The translations under genes were made by a program, and so were the position numbers. From positions 28,329,021 through 28,393,020 of the forward strand of contig CM030718.1 in the NCBI GenBank assembly GCA_017979445.1: a stretch of 64,000 bases of DNA, in the 5' to 3' direction. The stretch comes from Akebia trifoliata. Lineage: Eukaryota > Streptophyta > Magnoliopsida > Ranunculales > Lardizabalaceae. Shown piece after piece: positions 1-18,720 of the stretch (its first letter is position 1; the number at the start of each line of letters is the position of its first letter). Under the pieces are notes generated by a model. That model saw only the letters and a list, made by a program, of their open reading frames with translations, was not told the origin of the DNA and did no database searches.

Positions 1-39
1 TCAAAATTATATTTCCTAATTTGGTTTACACATGGACAG

Positions 40-476
40 GAATGGAGTTATCTACGAGGAGGGCTTACGACCGTTGATCGTGACTACGGATGGATTAACA
101 ATATCCATCATGATATTGGGACCCATGTTGTCCATCATTTGTTCCCTCAAATCCCACATTATCATTTGATAGAAGCAGTAAGTATCTCCTTTTTTTGATC
201 TTCTAAAACAAAATGAGTATCATTTCACAAGCACCCATTAAGACCTAGTGGTACTAATTTCTTGGTACTTGATCTTAATTGCAGACAAAGGCGGCGAAGC
301 CCGTTCTAGGGAAGTACTATAGGGAACCGAAGAAATCTGGACCTCTACCATTTCATTTAATTGGAAATCTAGTAAAAAGCATGAAACAGGACCATTACGT
401 TAGTGATACAGGGGACATTGTATACTATCAGACCGATCCTCTCCTCTATGGATCTTCAACAAAAAAGACGGAATAA
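40..476 (+). CDS. FAD3: Omega-3 fatty acid desaturase, ER type, C-terminal exons (partial)
   Basis: Two exons are visible: 40-177 (after CAG at 37-39, donor GTAAGT at 178) and 285-476 (acceptor GCAG, stop TAA 474-476). The first encodes [18 protein letters not shown] and the third histidine box HVVHH followed by [10 protein letters not shown]. The second starts [15 protein letters not shown] and carries [19 protein letters not shown]. These are hallmarks of plant omega-3 desaturases, which convert linoleic to alpha-linolenic acid in membrane lipids. The protein ends in KKTE, a dilysine KKxx signal expected of the ER isoform (FAD3) rather than the plastid FAD7/FAD8. The 138 bp penultimate exon agrees with my recollection of FAD3 gene structure. 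The N-terminal part, with the first two histidine boxes, lies left of the window. The visible part is open and looks functional. Family call is very sure; the ER assignment rests on the KKxx end. Confidence 0.93.
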
Positions 477-1197
477 GGTTACGAAGCTTAGCTGAAATGG
501 GAGAAGGCTACAAAGCTTTCATCCTTCTATTTCTAGTAACTTATTACAATAATATTTCATCCATGTAATGCTGTAGGGTAATGTTCTTTTTGTACTTTTC
601 CACTAGAATTTTCTCCTGGGTTGAAACAATGAATCGAAGATGATGTTCATGCTTATTGAGTCTGTATTATTTTTCCAAGCCTTATATGCATCTTTAATTT
701 ATTTATTCGAAGCACAAGAATGTTATGAAACCAAAACTAAAGAAGGGTATTTTTGAGTTTTGATATTTCTTGAGAGCTAATTTGGAGATATCTTCAAAGC
801 TTGGGGGGGGGGGGGGGGGGGGGGGGTCTGTAGGATTTGGGGAAAAACTCCAAAGGTTGTCAGGTTTAGATGAAGACATCATATTGTAGGGTGTGGAGTT
901 CATTGAAAGAGAATAAATAAAATAATAGAGCTTTCTTAGAGAAAGTATGGGCATCTCCCTTATCTTGTTTGAAGTCATTTTGTGGTGCATCAACAAACCC
1001 TCATGTTTTTAGGAGAAAATGAATTTTCTGGGAAAATTGTCATGGAAAAATAGATTTATTGAAAAAAGGAATTCTTAACAAAGAATACTTTTATTTAAAT
1101 GCTCAATCAAAACCCCCTTTCCCCACCTTCAATCTATTAGGATATCAGATTGGGAAGAATCGTTGTGAAGTGTAGTGAGGCGGTTTTGATACATGGT
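477..1197. other. 3' flank of the desaturase, no gene seen
   Basis: AT-rich sequence after the desaturase stop, presumably including its 3' UTR. It contains a G24 homopolymer and no coding region I can support. Confidence 0.6.
803..826 (+). repeat. Poly-G tract, 24 uninterrupted G
   Basis: A run of 24 G lies about 330 bp past the desaturase stop. It produces a spurious proline-rich reading frame on the minus strand. Such a run can form G-quadruplexes and its length is error-prone in sequencing. Confidence 0.95.
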
Positions 1198-1362
1198 AAA
1201 GGCATATAATCATAGATCTTTTTCATTGGGCTACATAGGAAAAGATGTGTGATTGTGTGCCAATGCCACATTAACTGTATCAAAGGCATATAATCACAGG
1301 TCTTTTTTAGCCGTGGGGTACATAGGAAAAGATGTGTGATTGTGTGCCATTGCCACATCAAT
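1198..1362 (+). repeat. 84 bp tandem duplication
   Basis: Two adjacent copies begin AAAGGCATATAATCA, at 1198 and 1282. Both contain GGAAAAGATGTGTGATTGTG and end with a GCCACAT(T/C)AA stretch. They differ by a few substitutions and small indels. No coding potential. Confidence 0.85.
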
Positions 1363-3050
1363 TGTCTACCCAACCTTAAAGATCCCATTCTATCTACCCA
1401 ACCGCGTGCATTCATTATTATTCTTATTGGGATCTATTTTCTTAAGGGTAGAGTTTTTCTGCATGTGCGGGTCTTTGTTTTTGGGTTTAAATGCATTAAT
1501 TACAATGGATAAGGTTTCTACGACTGTGCCAATTTTCTCGATTGGAAAGGGTATTTATAGTGCTCTTAAAGATGTCTTCTCATGACATTAATATGATGTG
1601 ATGCAACATCGTCCTCTCAATTGATGCACATCTTATCATGACGTCCCAACTGAATGTTGCCACATCATCTTCAATGGCCTAGTAGCTTCACAAAGCAATT
1701 CCAATATGCCACATCATCGTCATCTTAGACTTTTACATTTTCCATCATCCACAATCTCTACTTAGGATTTTCTTTTGTGTATAAATTCTATCACGGTTCT
1801 TATAATCATTAATTAGGAGAATCTTTCCAAACTTTAATTCAGTCCCCTAATCATACAAACTTTTTTTTTTGAAACATGGTATCCTCGTTGGTAGTGGACT
1901 AGATCGTAATCGGACTTAGCCCGACCCATGCTTCTAATCATATCCAACAGTACTAATCTACGAAGGTGTGACCTATGGAGCAAATCCAATCGGTCTTACC
2001 ATCACAACTAACCCCTGGTAGGTCAGTCATACAACTCCTAGCAATGATGAATGAAAAAAATTTGGGAATAAATTATCTAAAAAGCTAAGTTTGTAGATTT
2101 GCATTTTTAAAGGGTGAGGTATTCTATGAATTAATGAGGTAAATATTTAAGGGTGTATTTGATTGGTGGGAGAATTCAACATATGAATTAATGAGGTAAA
2201 TATTTATTTCTGTCATTTTTTTAAATCATTTATATATTCTTATATTTTTGATATATTTCTTGTCCATAATTATAAAAATGAAAAATGGTAGAAATTAATT
2301 TCATGAAATTTTTACAATTTTGTTCATAAGATTTACCCAATATCGAACCTCGACGAAATTGTATAATCAACAGCATCGAACCTTGACAATAGGTATCGTT
2401 GAACGTTGATTCTAAAATACATTCCAACATCAAGGTTCAACATTGGGTAAATTTTATGAACAAAACCTTAAACTTAGTATGAAATTAAAAAAAGTGCTAC
2501 TAGTTTCCATCTAGATAACTAAGAACGAGAAATGTATTAAAATTATAAGAATATATATGTGATTTTAAATAAAAATAGAGAAGAAATTGATTGTCTTTGA
2601 TGAAAATCTTCGATAAATCAAGAATCAACCAAGAGAGTACGTAGATCTACAAGATTCACTATGATTCCTCAAATCTTGAGCGTATTTGATAGAGAATGGA
2701 CCTCTCTTTCTATTTTAAACCTATGAAATTTTTATGCTAAATGTCCTTAATTTAATAGGAATAATCAAATTTCATCCCCTTTAACTAAATCCATCAATTG
2801 CCAAGATGAAAGAGTTACCTTCAAATTTTCTTGTCCCATAGTAATAATATCAAGGGGTAATAAAGAATTACTATATCACATTTTTCAGGAAATAATGAAA
2901 AAATAAATAAATGCAATTTAACACTTAAAACAAAGGCTTTAAACATCAACCTGAGCTACTCCAACGGCTATACTAATGACAGAAATAATATTAAAGAGGA
3001 AAAAATTCAGCCAAAAAGAAAAAGATTTAGCCCAAAATAGATAAACTTAA
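1363..3050. other. Gene-free AT-rich spacer
   Basis: I see no gene here. A weak inverted similarity (GTTCAACGTTGA-like words, about 2330-2450) may be an old foldback remnant. Confidence 0.5.
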
Positions 3051-3124
3051 CGCTAGAAGAAGGGCTTGAACCTTCGACCTTGTGGTTAACAGCCACACGC
3101 TCTAGCCAACTGAGCTATTCCAGC
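3051..3124 (-). tRNA. tRNA-Asn(GTT)
   Basis: Read on the minus strand this is a 74 nt cloverleaf. The acceptor arm GCTGGAA pairs with TTCTAGC plus discriminator G, with one G-T pair. The D arm is GCTC..GAGC, the anticodon stem TGTGG/CCACA encloses loop CTGTTAA with anticodon GTT, and the T arm is GAAGG-TTCAAGC-CCTTC. There is no intron and no encoded CCA. A run of four T on the minus strand (3034-3037) just downstream fits a Pol III terminator. All stems pair, so it looks like a functional nuclear gene. Confidence 0.96.
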
Positions 3125-4950
3125 AACTGTCGATACAAGTTCATTTATTCTATATATAAATATTATAGTATAGAACACTACTATATTATAATGGTACCTG
3201 GTTCGTCGGTTCACTCTATTAAAATTCAGGTTCATAATTCGTAGGGGTAGGCGAAAGATAATTTGTTTCTTAGTTCGTTTTGATTTCTTGCATCAGTTCA
3301 CTTAGACAAATATATAGTTCAAGTATACAAAATTATGAGTACAATTATAATGTTAAAAAAATTATAAGTTAAATAAAAATAAATTAATAAAATAATTCAA
3401 ATTATGAATAATAAAAAAATATATAATAAATTGATTTGATTCACCAAACAATTAAAAAATTATTTGGTTCATCGAACCAAATTGTTGGATTCACCGAACT
3501 TAATGCTTTGGCACGTCAAATCCAACCAAAATTTGGTGGATTCGTGGTTCACTTGATTTTACGAATCCAATACAAATCGTACCATGAATTGGTTCAATTT
3601 GTACCAATTTGTGATTTGGACTAGTAGCAATGAATTAGATAACATAATGTGGCCTTGTAAACATTTGTATTTTGATTTTTGTTGGGTGTGGCCTATATTT
3701 AGGCCAGTATGCTTAGGCTTAAATTTCTAAGACGTGGATAAATGAAGTTTTATTTCTATATTGATTTCATCGTTTGAAAGTTTCTCTAATTTGTACTTCT
3801 CATTCAAAATTTTGATATAAAAAAACAAAATTAACAATTAATAATTTTTAGTCTTATAATTACAATTTAGTTATTTAAATAAGTTAAGAATAATTCATGA
3901 ACAAATATGGCTAGTAATGTTTCATCTCTACTGAGATCAAGACCTTTTATCCTGACTTTTACTCATTTCATACCCTAATCCACTATTGTACGACAGTATT
4001 TCTTGCTATCGTTTGAATAGCAAAATGGTGTCCCTCTTCTTGTGCCCTTGAATCCACAACTATTGACGAGGGACACAAAACCACTCGATGGCAATAAATG
4101 ACATATTTTGAGTTGTTTTTCACGTAGTATAAGTCAAAATTTTGACGAATTTTTTTCTTGTAATTGCATTAATCATTCATTAGATCCTCTCCCTCTTCTT
4201 TGATCACTCGTATTTTTCGTTTAAGTGTGTACACAATAGTAACAGAACAAACGTCAACCCGAATTAGGTGGAGACCAGTAATCTCACCCAACGCTTTAAT
4301 TGTTGTATATGTTGATGGTTACATTTACTTGTTAACATACGAAAGACTTTACCCAACCTAGATGCACTCGTTCATTGAGAGCGATTTTGAGGCCCAAATA
4401 ATAGCGACTGTGATTGCAGCTTCGACATAAGCAAAGGTCGAAAATTTTGCAAATTATTTCAAATGGAATGGCTCTATTATATGTGATAGTTATATATTCA
4501 CGAATAATTCATTTTGGACTCATTTTCAAAACAAAACAAATCGAGGAGAACAATTTATTGAAACATAATAATAATTATAATAATCATCCATGCCCCATTT
4601 TCCTAAATGTGGAGGGCCCCTTGTATCCAATATCATAGAGTGGCTTGAACATTCCTCTTTGAGGAATCCATGGGGACAATGTCATTAGATTTGGATTTCA
4701 TTTGTCTCTTAAAAATATTGTGTGAGTCAACTCAATTAAATTTCAAAATGACTCAATGTTCTAATATGAAGAATGTGGATTTACTTATTCAATTTGAGAA
4801 CCCATTTATTTAAATTAGAAACTTGTTAAGTAAGATTGGAAAATCGATAGATCAAGTTGGATGTATTGCATCTAGGACTATCAATGGATCGTATTAGATC
4901 CAAAATGCGATCCATTTCGATCTAGGGATCAAAGATTGGGATTTTTATAA
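3125..4950. other. Gene-free AT-rich spacer
   Basis: Nothing coding is supported. 3180-3620 repeatedly uses words such as GGTTC, GAACC and CGAACCAAAT and may be an old transposon remnant, but no ends were found. Confidence 0.5.
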
Positions 4951-5127
4951 GGATAATGATTTTCAGACACTCCCTTTGACATACGCCTCCATCACAGAAC
5001 AATAGATCATTTGCCTTAAGATATGCAAAATAAGAAATCTTTTTCTGGGGTATCCTGAAGCAATGATCTATGGTTCTGTGATGGGGGGATAGGTTAGAGA
5101 GGGGCGTCAGATTATCACGACTTTTTT
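4951..5127. mobile_element. Foldback MITE with 9 bp TTTTTATAA duplication
   Basis: The arms are imperfect inverted repeats: GGATAATGATTTTCAGACAC at the left and GTCGTGATAATCTGACGCCC (reverse complement of the right end). Inner arms share CCATCACAGAAC and ATAGATCATT. TTTTTATAA flanks both sides (4942-4950 and 5128-5136), a 9 bp target-site duplication of the length made by Mutator-type transposases. The right duplication lies in a T run, so the exact boundary is uncertain. Confidence 0.75.
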
Positions 5128-5136
5128 TTTTTATAA

Positions 5137-6775
5137 ATATCCAATACTATAGGACCCAAATTAAAAATGGGTTGGGATTGGTGACTCATGAGAAAACACA
5201 TGATCCCAACCATTTAGATCCAGAACCCAAATGTTAAGATTTATGCATATCTTGATAACACATATCTCAAGGATACTTATCCTGAGGATAAATCCCAATC
5301 ATTGGATTTTGTGTTTAAACAATTGAGATCGTGTATTTTTTCCATGAGTCATTCTTCACGAGTCTAGGGATCTTGACTCATCCGAGTAGACCCGATTCAT
5401 CGGACGAAATCTTGGGCCATGGGCTATAATTATAATAAGTCTTGATTACTAATAAGCTGGTCCCACTGGCCCAATGACCTAAATTTAGGCAAAACTTTCC
5501 CTAATCAACTCTTTTGAAAATACAAGCAACATAAAGAGGAAGGCTTGTTGTTAGTGAGTCAAGTGGGGAACCACTACTCTTTAATTTCAAGTTTTACAAG
5601 GACAATAAAAAACTGGTACCTAAGAATAGAGACAAAGAGACCCTACCACCCAACCTTTCTCTCCTCTGTATATAAAAAAGAGACAAATTCAAGTCTTAAA
5701 GCATATTCTCTTCTTATTTTCTTCAGTTTGTTTGGGGTGGGATGCTAACATGGGTGGGTCCAACCCAATCAGATTCTAAAACAAACACACCAAAATAAAA
5801 AATTGGCTAGAATAAAAAATGAGACAGGACCATTTAATTATTACAATTTTGGTATTTGTTCCTTCTATTATTTTAAATAAAATGAGATTTTAGTACTTGG
5901 ATTTATAATATTTTGTATCACAATTGTGGATGGATCATATTGGGGTGCATATGGACAAATTTGATAAGGATTGAATCGAACTTGGAACGATCAAAATTTT
6001 GTCGGTTTGGGTTTTTATCAAATCTTAATACTTAGATCAAAATGTGATATTATACATAGTGACAAAGTCGGGGTTCGAGAATAATTCGACAAGAGAGAGT
6101 TTCGGAAAAAAAAAAAATCGGCAAAAGTCAAGAAACAAGATCCAAATGTGACCAAAAAATTTCGACAAGAGTCGAGGTTTTTATCGGATCTTAATACTAA
6201 GATCAAAATGTGATCTAATACATATGTGATTTTTTTAGAAAATTGTCGATTAATCACGATGTTTTGAAGAAACAAAGATTTTTTCAAAAAATCATAAATT
6301 TTTGTCAGTGTGATTGATCCAGAACCGATCTGATTGATTATCAAATTAAATCCTTATCAATTTAAAGGATCTTATCAGAACCCAAATCCTTGATCCATAT
6401 CCAAAATTATCAAACCAGAACATATCAAATTTCGAGTCTGATCCAATCCATTGATAGTCCTATCAAATCCATAACTTACTCGAGTCATGTTTTGCTGAAG
6501 AAATGTTTATTGGGGGGAGGGGGACACATGTCGCATGTTGAAGGGGGTTGCTTCAACTTTTTGAAGCAGCCTTCACTCACAATAGCTAAGACTCGACTAA
6601 AATTTCCACCTAAATCCTAATATTCTGCCATGAGATTCTTGTATTTGTAAGTTTTATTATGAAGGCGGATTATTCAAGGCACATTTTTTAATCATCACTA
6701 AAGGTATCTAAATTATGATATGATAATTACTTTATTATAATAAATTATATTTATTTATATTTAAAATATAATAAA
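5137..6775. other. Gene-free spacer
   Basis: No gene is supported. It includes the short direct repeat listed at 6022-6235. The remainder is AT-rich sequence with many GATC/ATCAAA words. Confidence 0.5.
6022..6235 (+). repeat. Direct repeat, period about 166 bp
   Basis: The stretch GGTTTTTATC(A/G)(A/G)ATCTTAATACT(T/A)AGATCAAAATGTGAT occurs twice, anchored at 6022 and 6188. Only about 45 bp of the second unit is recognisable. Confidence 0.65.
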
Positions 6776-6934
6776 GAGTCATGATAATCTGACTCACTTT
6801 TTTATACGGTTTTAGCACACTCCCTTCATATAACCGTAGATTCTTTGCTTTGAGATATACAAGGATCGATCTTTATGATTTTATTTGATTTTGTGAAGGG
6901 AGCATACAAAAAAGTGAGTTAGATTATCAGGACT
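6776..6934. mobile_element. Foldback MITE, TGATAATCTGAC end type
   Basis: Left end AGTCATGATAATCTGACTCA is matched by the reverse complement of the right end, AGTCCTGATAATCTAACTCA, followed in both by CTTTTTT and GCTCCC-like words. The inner part has CGTAGAT...GAGATATAC, the apex motif shared with other foldbacks here. The duplication is unclear (ATATAATAA against ATAAAATAA). Confidence 0.65.
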
Positions 6935-7092
6935 ATAAAATAAAATATCATAAAATTTAATTCTTAAATTTATTTGATAAAAATAGTATTGATAGATTTC
7001 ATCGAAATGAAAACGATTAAGCAATGTTATGAAGCACGTACATGACATTCCCCTAGGGGGTCCGAAACCAATTTGGCAATTAGTTTAGAAAA

Positions 7093-7271
7093 TATTAATG
7101 TTGGAGTGACCTTAGTGGGGGACACAAGCAGGGACATCCTGACATGGTGGTGCAATGCCCGTAGATGCGTTTTCTCCAAGATACGAGTAAAATGCATTTA
7201 TGGACATGTGCGTAGCACCACGTCAAGGTGTCCCCCATGTGTCCCCCGCTAAGGTCACTCCATCACGACTC
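7093..7271. mobile_element. Mutator-type foldback MITE with TTTAGAAAA duplication
   Basis: The 179 bp element has inverted ends: TATTAATGTTGGAGTGACCT against GAGTCGTGATGGAGTGACCT. Identical 9 bp direct repeats TTTAGAAAA flank it at 7084-7092 and 7272-7280. It belongs with the elements at 9288, 40993, 44124 and 47181. Confidence 0.85.
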
Positions 7272-7412
7272 TTTAGAAAAATATATGACTGATGAAAAAA
7301 AAATGTGAAGGATTGATCTTTAATTTGTCGTCCACTAGCCAATAATGGCCTATTGTGCCATGTGAAATGCAAATTAGGCTTGACTACACAATCGACAAAA
7401 TTCGATCTATTT

Positions 7413-7628
7413 AATCCCAAGGGGTTGGATTAGTGGCAAGCCGAGCCTGGATAAACTCCTCGGAAGGGTAGGTCAAATTTTCGAAACCCCATAAAGCAAT
7501 GAATTCCTTTGGGCTATCCTCCAAGGTCCAGTTGACCCTCGACTCAACCTGTTGTAGGTAGGACTTTTTGAGGGCGTTAGTCTCACCTGAAGGGTAGGGA
7601 TACCCACGTAAAAAAAAAAAAAAAAACA
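7413..7628 (+). mobile_element. tRNA-derived SINE, Au-like 3' end
   Basis: A box-A-like GTGGCAAGCCGAGCCTGG, a box-B-like TTTTCGAAACCCC, a unique middle (TTGACCCTCGACTCAACC), then GTTAGTCTCACC...GGGATACCCAC and a poly-A tail. ATCTATTT flanks it at 7405-7412 and 7629-7636. It is clearly homologous to 49124-49364 and shares its 3' end with 27598-27657. The 3' end resembles what I recall of plant Au SINEs. Confidence 0.8.
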
Positions 7629-7636
7629 ATCTATTT

Positions 7637-9277
7637 GGTTGAAATCTTGGATTGGGCTCAACTGAGCCCAATACTAATTCTAATGAGTTGGGTTTCATTT
7701 TGTCTAACCAACCCTAAACCTCTACTGGGCTTGGGCTAAGTTTCCAATTTGGTTCCAAGCAAAGTTTATTTCTATTTATTTTTTATTTATGTTTTAATCA
7801 CTTTCAAGAGGGACAACTTATGTGATCTAAATCTTATTTCTTACACAAATTTGTTCTTAAGTCCTTGTAACAGATTATTTTTATTTATTGTGTAAATTAT
7901 ATTTTGTTTATTTTTAAAATAATCTATTTTTTTTTAATTTATAATAATTAATTACTTAAGTATTATAACAAAGGCACTAGCGTACATCAATTAAGGGATG
8001 GGTAATTAAAAGAAAAGGTGGGTCAAAAGAGTACTCAACAGTGTTCCAAGACTTGGATTGGATCAAACCAGTCGACCTGTTTAATTCAATTTAAAACGAT
8101 TTTTTAAAAGATTAAAGATTAAATAGAAATTAAGAACGAAACCATTTCTTAGATGCTTCTAATGCACAATCTTCTTCACTTTTGGCCTTTAAAATACATA
8201 AAAGATAAAAGGTACAATGGTTTATTTTTAACTTTAAACTTTTTTTTTACCATTTAATTATATTTGATTTCTTATTTAAATATTAACTACACTTTTATTT
8301 AAATTTTGAATTCAAATCGTGTAAATGTTTCATCCTCTCTCTCTTTAATTTTTAAAGGTATTTATCGAGGAGACCTATCTGTTGTAATTTTATTACAAAA
8401 ACTCCCTTATTTTATCAAATTTGTTACCGAACAAATTTTATTTTATGAATCAGGCTAGCATGATTAACTTATTAAGATTTCAAATCTTACTAAGGGTTAT
8501 TGGGCAAATTCAACATTACAACTTTTTAGATTTCATGTAAAAACTTGTATTCAAGAGAAAAAATGTTATAAGAAAAAGAACATTTTTTTATCTTGTTCGA
8601 AGATGTTGAAAATGGATGGCTACGATCTCCCAAATTTAAAACTAAAATTAAATGATCAAAATTAATTAATTTTTTTTAAAAAAAATTCAAAGTTCTTAGA
8701 ATTCTGTCATTTATAATCTTGTGTCATTAAATCATGTTTTTGGATGTTACAAATTAACGTTGGCAGATCCACTCCAACGTATGTTAAGTAACAAATCAAT
8801 TTCATCAATTTGAATTTTTGACGTGGATCCACACTCCAAGGTTTTTTTAGTAATAAACTTAATAAAGTAAGCTTCCTGTAGAGTTGTCAGAAATTCAAGG
8901 GTGTTTTTATAATAAAAATGCAATAGTTAGTTTTCTACGTAAATTTATCTATTTTTTTATATACCCTTTTTAATATAACTTTTGTAATTTACTTAATTGA
9001 TTTTACAAAATCAAATAACTTACCAGAAATTCAAATGGTTTAAGTCCACCCAAATCAGTTTTGAAAGTCTATATTTTTTTTTAATAGATTAAATTAGACC
9101 CAAAATTTGATCCATTCTACTCCATTAACTTTGGATTTGGATCAAGAGTTTGGGTTCTGATAAGGATCCTATTTAATAATCTATAGTACCATATCCTAAT
9201 CCCATAAGATATTGATAGAATAAAATACGAGAAATTAAATTACATATTTTATTAAATTATATAAAATTTATTCATCG
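7637..9277. other. Gene-free AT-rich spacer
   Basis: No gene is supported. It holds part of a palindrome-ended MITE at 8473. Confidence 0.5.
8473..8760 (+). mobile_element. Partial copy of the palindrome-ended MITE
   Basis: It starts with TAAGATTTCAAATCTTA, an 8+8 palindrome around one central C, followed by CTAAGGGTTATTGGGC. Interior words AAAATGGA, AAACTAAAA and AGTTCTTAGAATTCTGTC match the copy at 48309-48596. No terminal palindrome is seen on the right, so the end is approximate. Confidence 0.5.
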
Positions 9278-9287
9278 TTTCTATATG

Positions 9288-9458
9288 AGGAGTGACCTTA
9301 AGTTGAAACCTCATATCTCACTTTTTGATGTGAAAGTGGATAGAAATCATTGATTCTCATTTACTTGTATCTCGATGAAAAACATCTATGATTTTTTTCA
9401 CATCAAGAATTGCCATATGAGGTTCTAATCGGACTCTGAAGTCACTTCAGCATTATTC
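9288..9458. mobile_element. Mutator-type foldback MITE with 10 bp duplication
   Basis: A perfect 10 bp direct repeat TTTCTATATG flanks it at 9278-9287 and 9459-9468. Inside, AGTGACCTTAAG...CCTCATATCTCAC at the left mirrors CCATATGAGG...GAAGTCACTTCAGCATTATTC at the right. The left end appears shorter than the right. Same family as 47181-47362. Confidence 0.85.
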
Positions 9459-9468
9459 TTTCTATATG

Positions 9469-10038
9469 CAATCAAATTTAGTCCAATCGGATCTGATTGC
9501 ATTGCTATTGGATCAGATTTGATATAAAATCCTAACCAAAAGGATCCGATCCAATCATCATCTAAATCGGTCCCAGTTCGAACCAATCGGGACCCAATTG
9601 GTTTAAAAAGAAAGGTCAGTTTGTCGACAAAACTCCTAGTGAGTGAAAGCGAGGGAAAGATAATAGAAAATAAGGGAATAAAAGTTCACTCTCAATGCTG
9701 CCATTTTTATTATTTTAAATTCATTAAATGGAATTATAATATATTAAAAATAATTTTAATACGATGAAATAATCTGTAATATATTGATATTTATTGGATA
9801 TTAAAAAGAGAGAGAGAGAGAGAGAACGAAAAGCACACATTACGTCTGACCCGATACCGTACTCATCTCTGCTTGCAGAAGCTCTAATTACCTATCAAAT
9901 CGCTTTCTGTACTTCGGAGAGAAAGAACTCTGGTACTTGGCTTCTAGGGTTAGGGTTTCTTCTTCTTCGTCTTCATGGAAACGGGATCCTAGTTAGGGTT
10001 TAGAGATTCAGAGCTTCGTTGATTCCTGAATCGATTTG
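9469..10038 (+). promoter_or_regulatory. Upstream region and 5' UTR of the CPK13-type gene
   Basis: It contains an (AG)n tract at about 9807-9825 and then GC-richer sequence that reads like a 5' UTR up to the ATG at 10039. GA/CT tracts are common in plant leaders. No TATA box or transcription start is assigned. Confidence 0.45.
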
Positions 10039-17115
<7,077 letters not shown>

Positions 17116-17769
17116 GTATAATATATAACCAATTTGGCCTTGAATCATTCCTCGTGTATGTCGTACATGTTTTTTGATGATTATTTGTTTAGGGGACATT
17201 GATTAGATGGGGCCCCTTTTGATTGGTGGGTTACAATAGATCATGGAAATGTTGGCAAGTAAATCACAAGGCCCTTGTATGTTTGATTCTGTTGTCCAAT
17301 GGTTCATATCAACAACTTGTTTTGGTGAGGTTTGTAGTCACTGTAATATAAAGTTTTTTTATTTTTTTTATTTTTTCACCCTTCTTCGGGTTTAAGCTAC
17401 TCATCAACTGTTAGAATGATTTTGTTTCCTAATTTGTGTTTTTTGATTTTTACTTTATATATACTATCTTGTTTTAAAATATTATCTATGTATTTTTTAT
17501 AATAAAATCCTGGTTTATATTCCAAAATCCAGGGGATTTAGGTCTTTTTTGCCCCTTTAAATGAAATCTAAAAAAGGAAATCAAGAAATGACTTAAGAGG
17601 CTCTGCACTACTTCATAGAAACTCTTATGATTCTCATCGAGTAATAGATAGATCCAAGCACTTACGTCCTAAAGAATCAAGATCTCGTATAAGGATTATG
17701 ATAATGCTGATGAAATACTGGATCCACAGTCAGCGTAACAGAATGTCAGCACCACACAAATTCGTGTGT
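17116..17769. other. 3' flank of CPK13
   Basis: Likely 3' UTR; an AATAAAA-like word is near 17500. No gene. Confidence 0.5.
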
Positions 17770-18720
17770 AATAGTTAATATGACCCGTTCCAAAAAAGAC
17801 TTCACTGTTAAAGATCATTTTCTAACAGTTCCAGGTAAGTGTACTAAATGACTACAAACGGTTTTCAAATTTATGTATTAAACGATTAAGAACTGTTAAG
17901 TAAACGTAATAATTAGGAACGGTTGTTAATCGTTTTAAAATAACAGTACAATAGAATACGGAACGGTTTTACACTGTGCCCAAATAAGAACAAAATATAA
18001 GAACTGTTGCAAACCGTTTCAAACTATGTGCACTTTCTAAATAAGACTTACAAAATCAGCAGGAACGGTCATCAACCGTCTCAAGTAAATGTCCAAAAAT
18101 AATTAAGAACGGTTGCCAACCGTCTCAAACTATGTGCACTTAATAATCAGCAACAGTGATTAACCGTTACTAAGCAGGACTTACAAAATCAGCAGGAACA
18201 GTCGTCAACCGTCTCAAGTAAATGTGCAGAAAATAATTAAGAACGGCTGGAAACTGTCTCAAGTAAATGAGAATAAATAATTAAGAACCGTCGCCAACAG
18301 TTTCCAAGAAAAGTTGCCAACCGTTTCCAAGAAAGTGTACGAAAAGAATTAAGAACGGCTTCCAACCGTTCTAAAGTAAAACGAAATAATTAAGAACGGT
18401 TGCCAACTTTAAAGAAAGTGTTAGCAAAGAATTAAAAACGGTTTCCAACCGTTCGTATCTAAGTGTAGCAATGAATTTGGAACAGTTATTAACCATCTCC
18501 AAATAATTTACAGGAACTGTTGTTAAGCGTTCCCATAAATGACCAATATTTAAGAACGGTTTTTGGACCGTTCCCTAAGAAGTGTACAAAATAGTAAGAA
18601 CCTTTTCGAAAAAGTGTACTAAATAATTAGGAACGGATATAAACTGTTCTAACATTATGTACTCACTATTTGGGAACGGCTGCTAATTCATGCCAGCCAA
18701 GTATTTTAAGTGATAAGACC
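17770..18720. repeat. Degenerate array of AACGGTT/AACCGTT dyads
   Basis: At least fifteen short dyads of the form GAACGGTT-N3-5-AACCGTTC recur about every 40-70 bp, joined by TAAGTGTACTAAATAATTAAG-like linkers. Clear ones lie near 17929, 18064, 18108, 18350, 18437 and 18555. A larger direct repeat of 133 bp sits inside: GACTTACAAAATCAGCAGGA at 18045 and 18178. Similar dense subterminal repeats are typical of plant CACTA (En/Spm) elements, but I found no CACTA ends or transposase. The element type is therefore inferred. Confidence 0.75.

Noticed and set aside
703..996. Minus-strand frame with a PPPPPPPP run
   Set aside because: The proline run is the G24 tract read backwards; no domain, splice context or start context supports a gene.
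9794..10003. 69-codon frame just upstream of CPK13
   Set aside because: It begins with the GA microsatellite (KRERERERE) and is best explained as leader sequence.
17770..18720. CRISPR-like spaced repeats
   Set aside because: Repeats are degenerate palindromes in plant DNA with related linkers, not uniform repeats with unique spacers.
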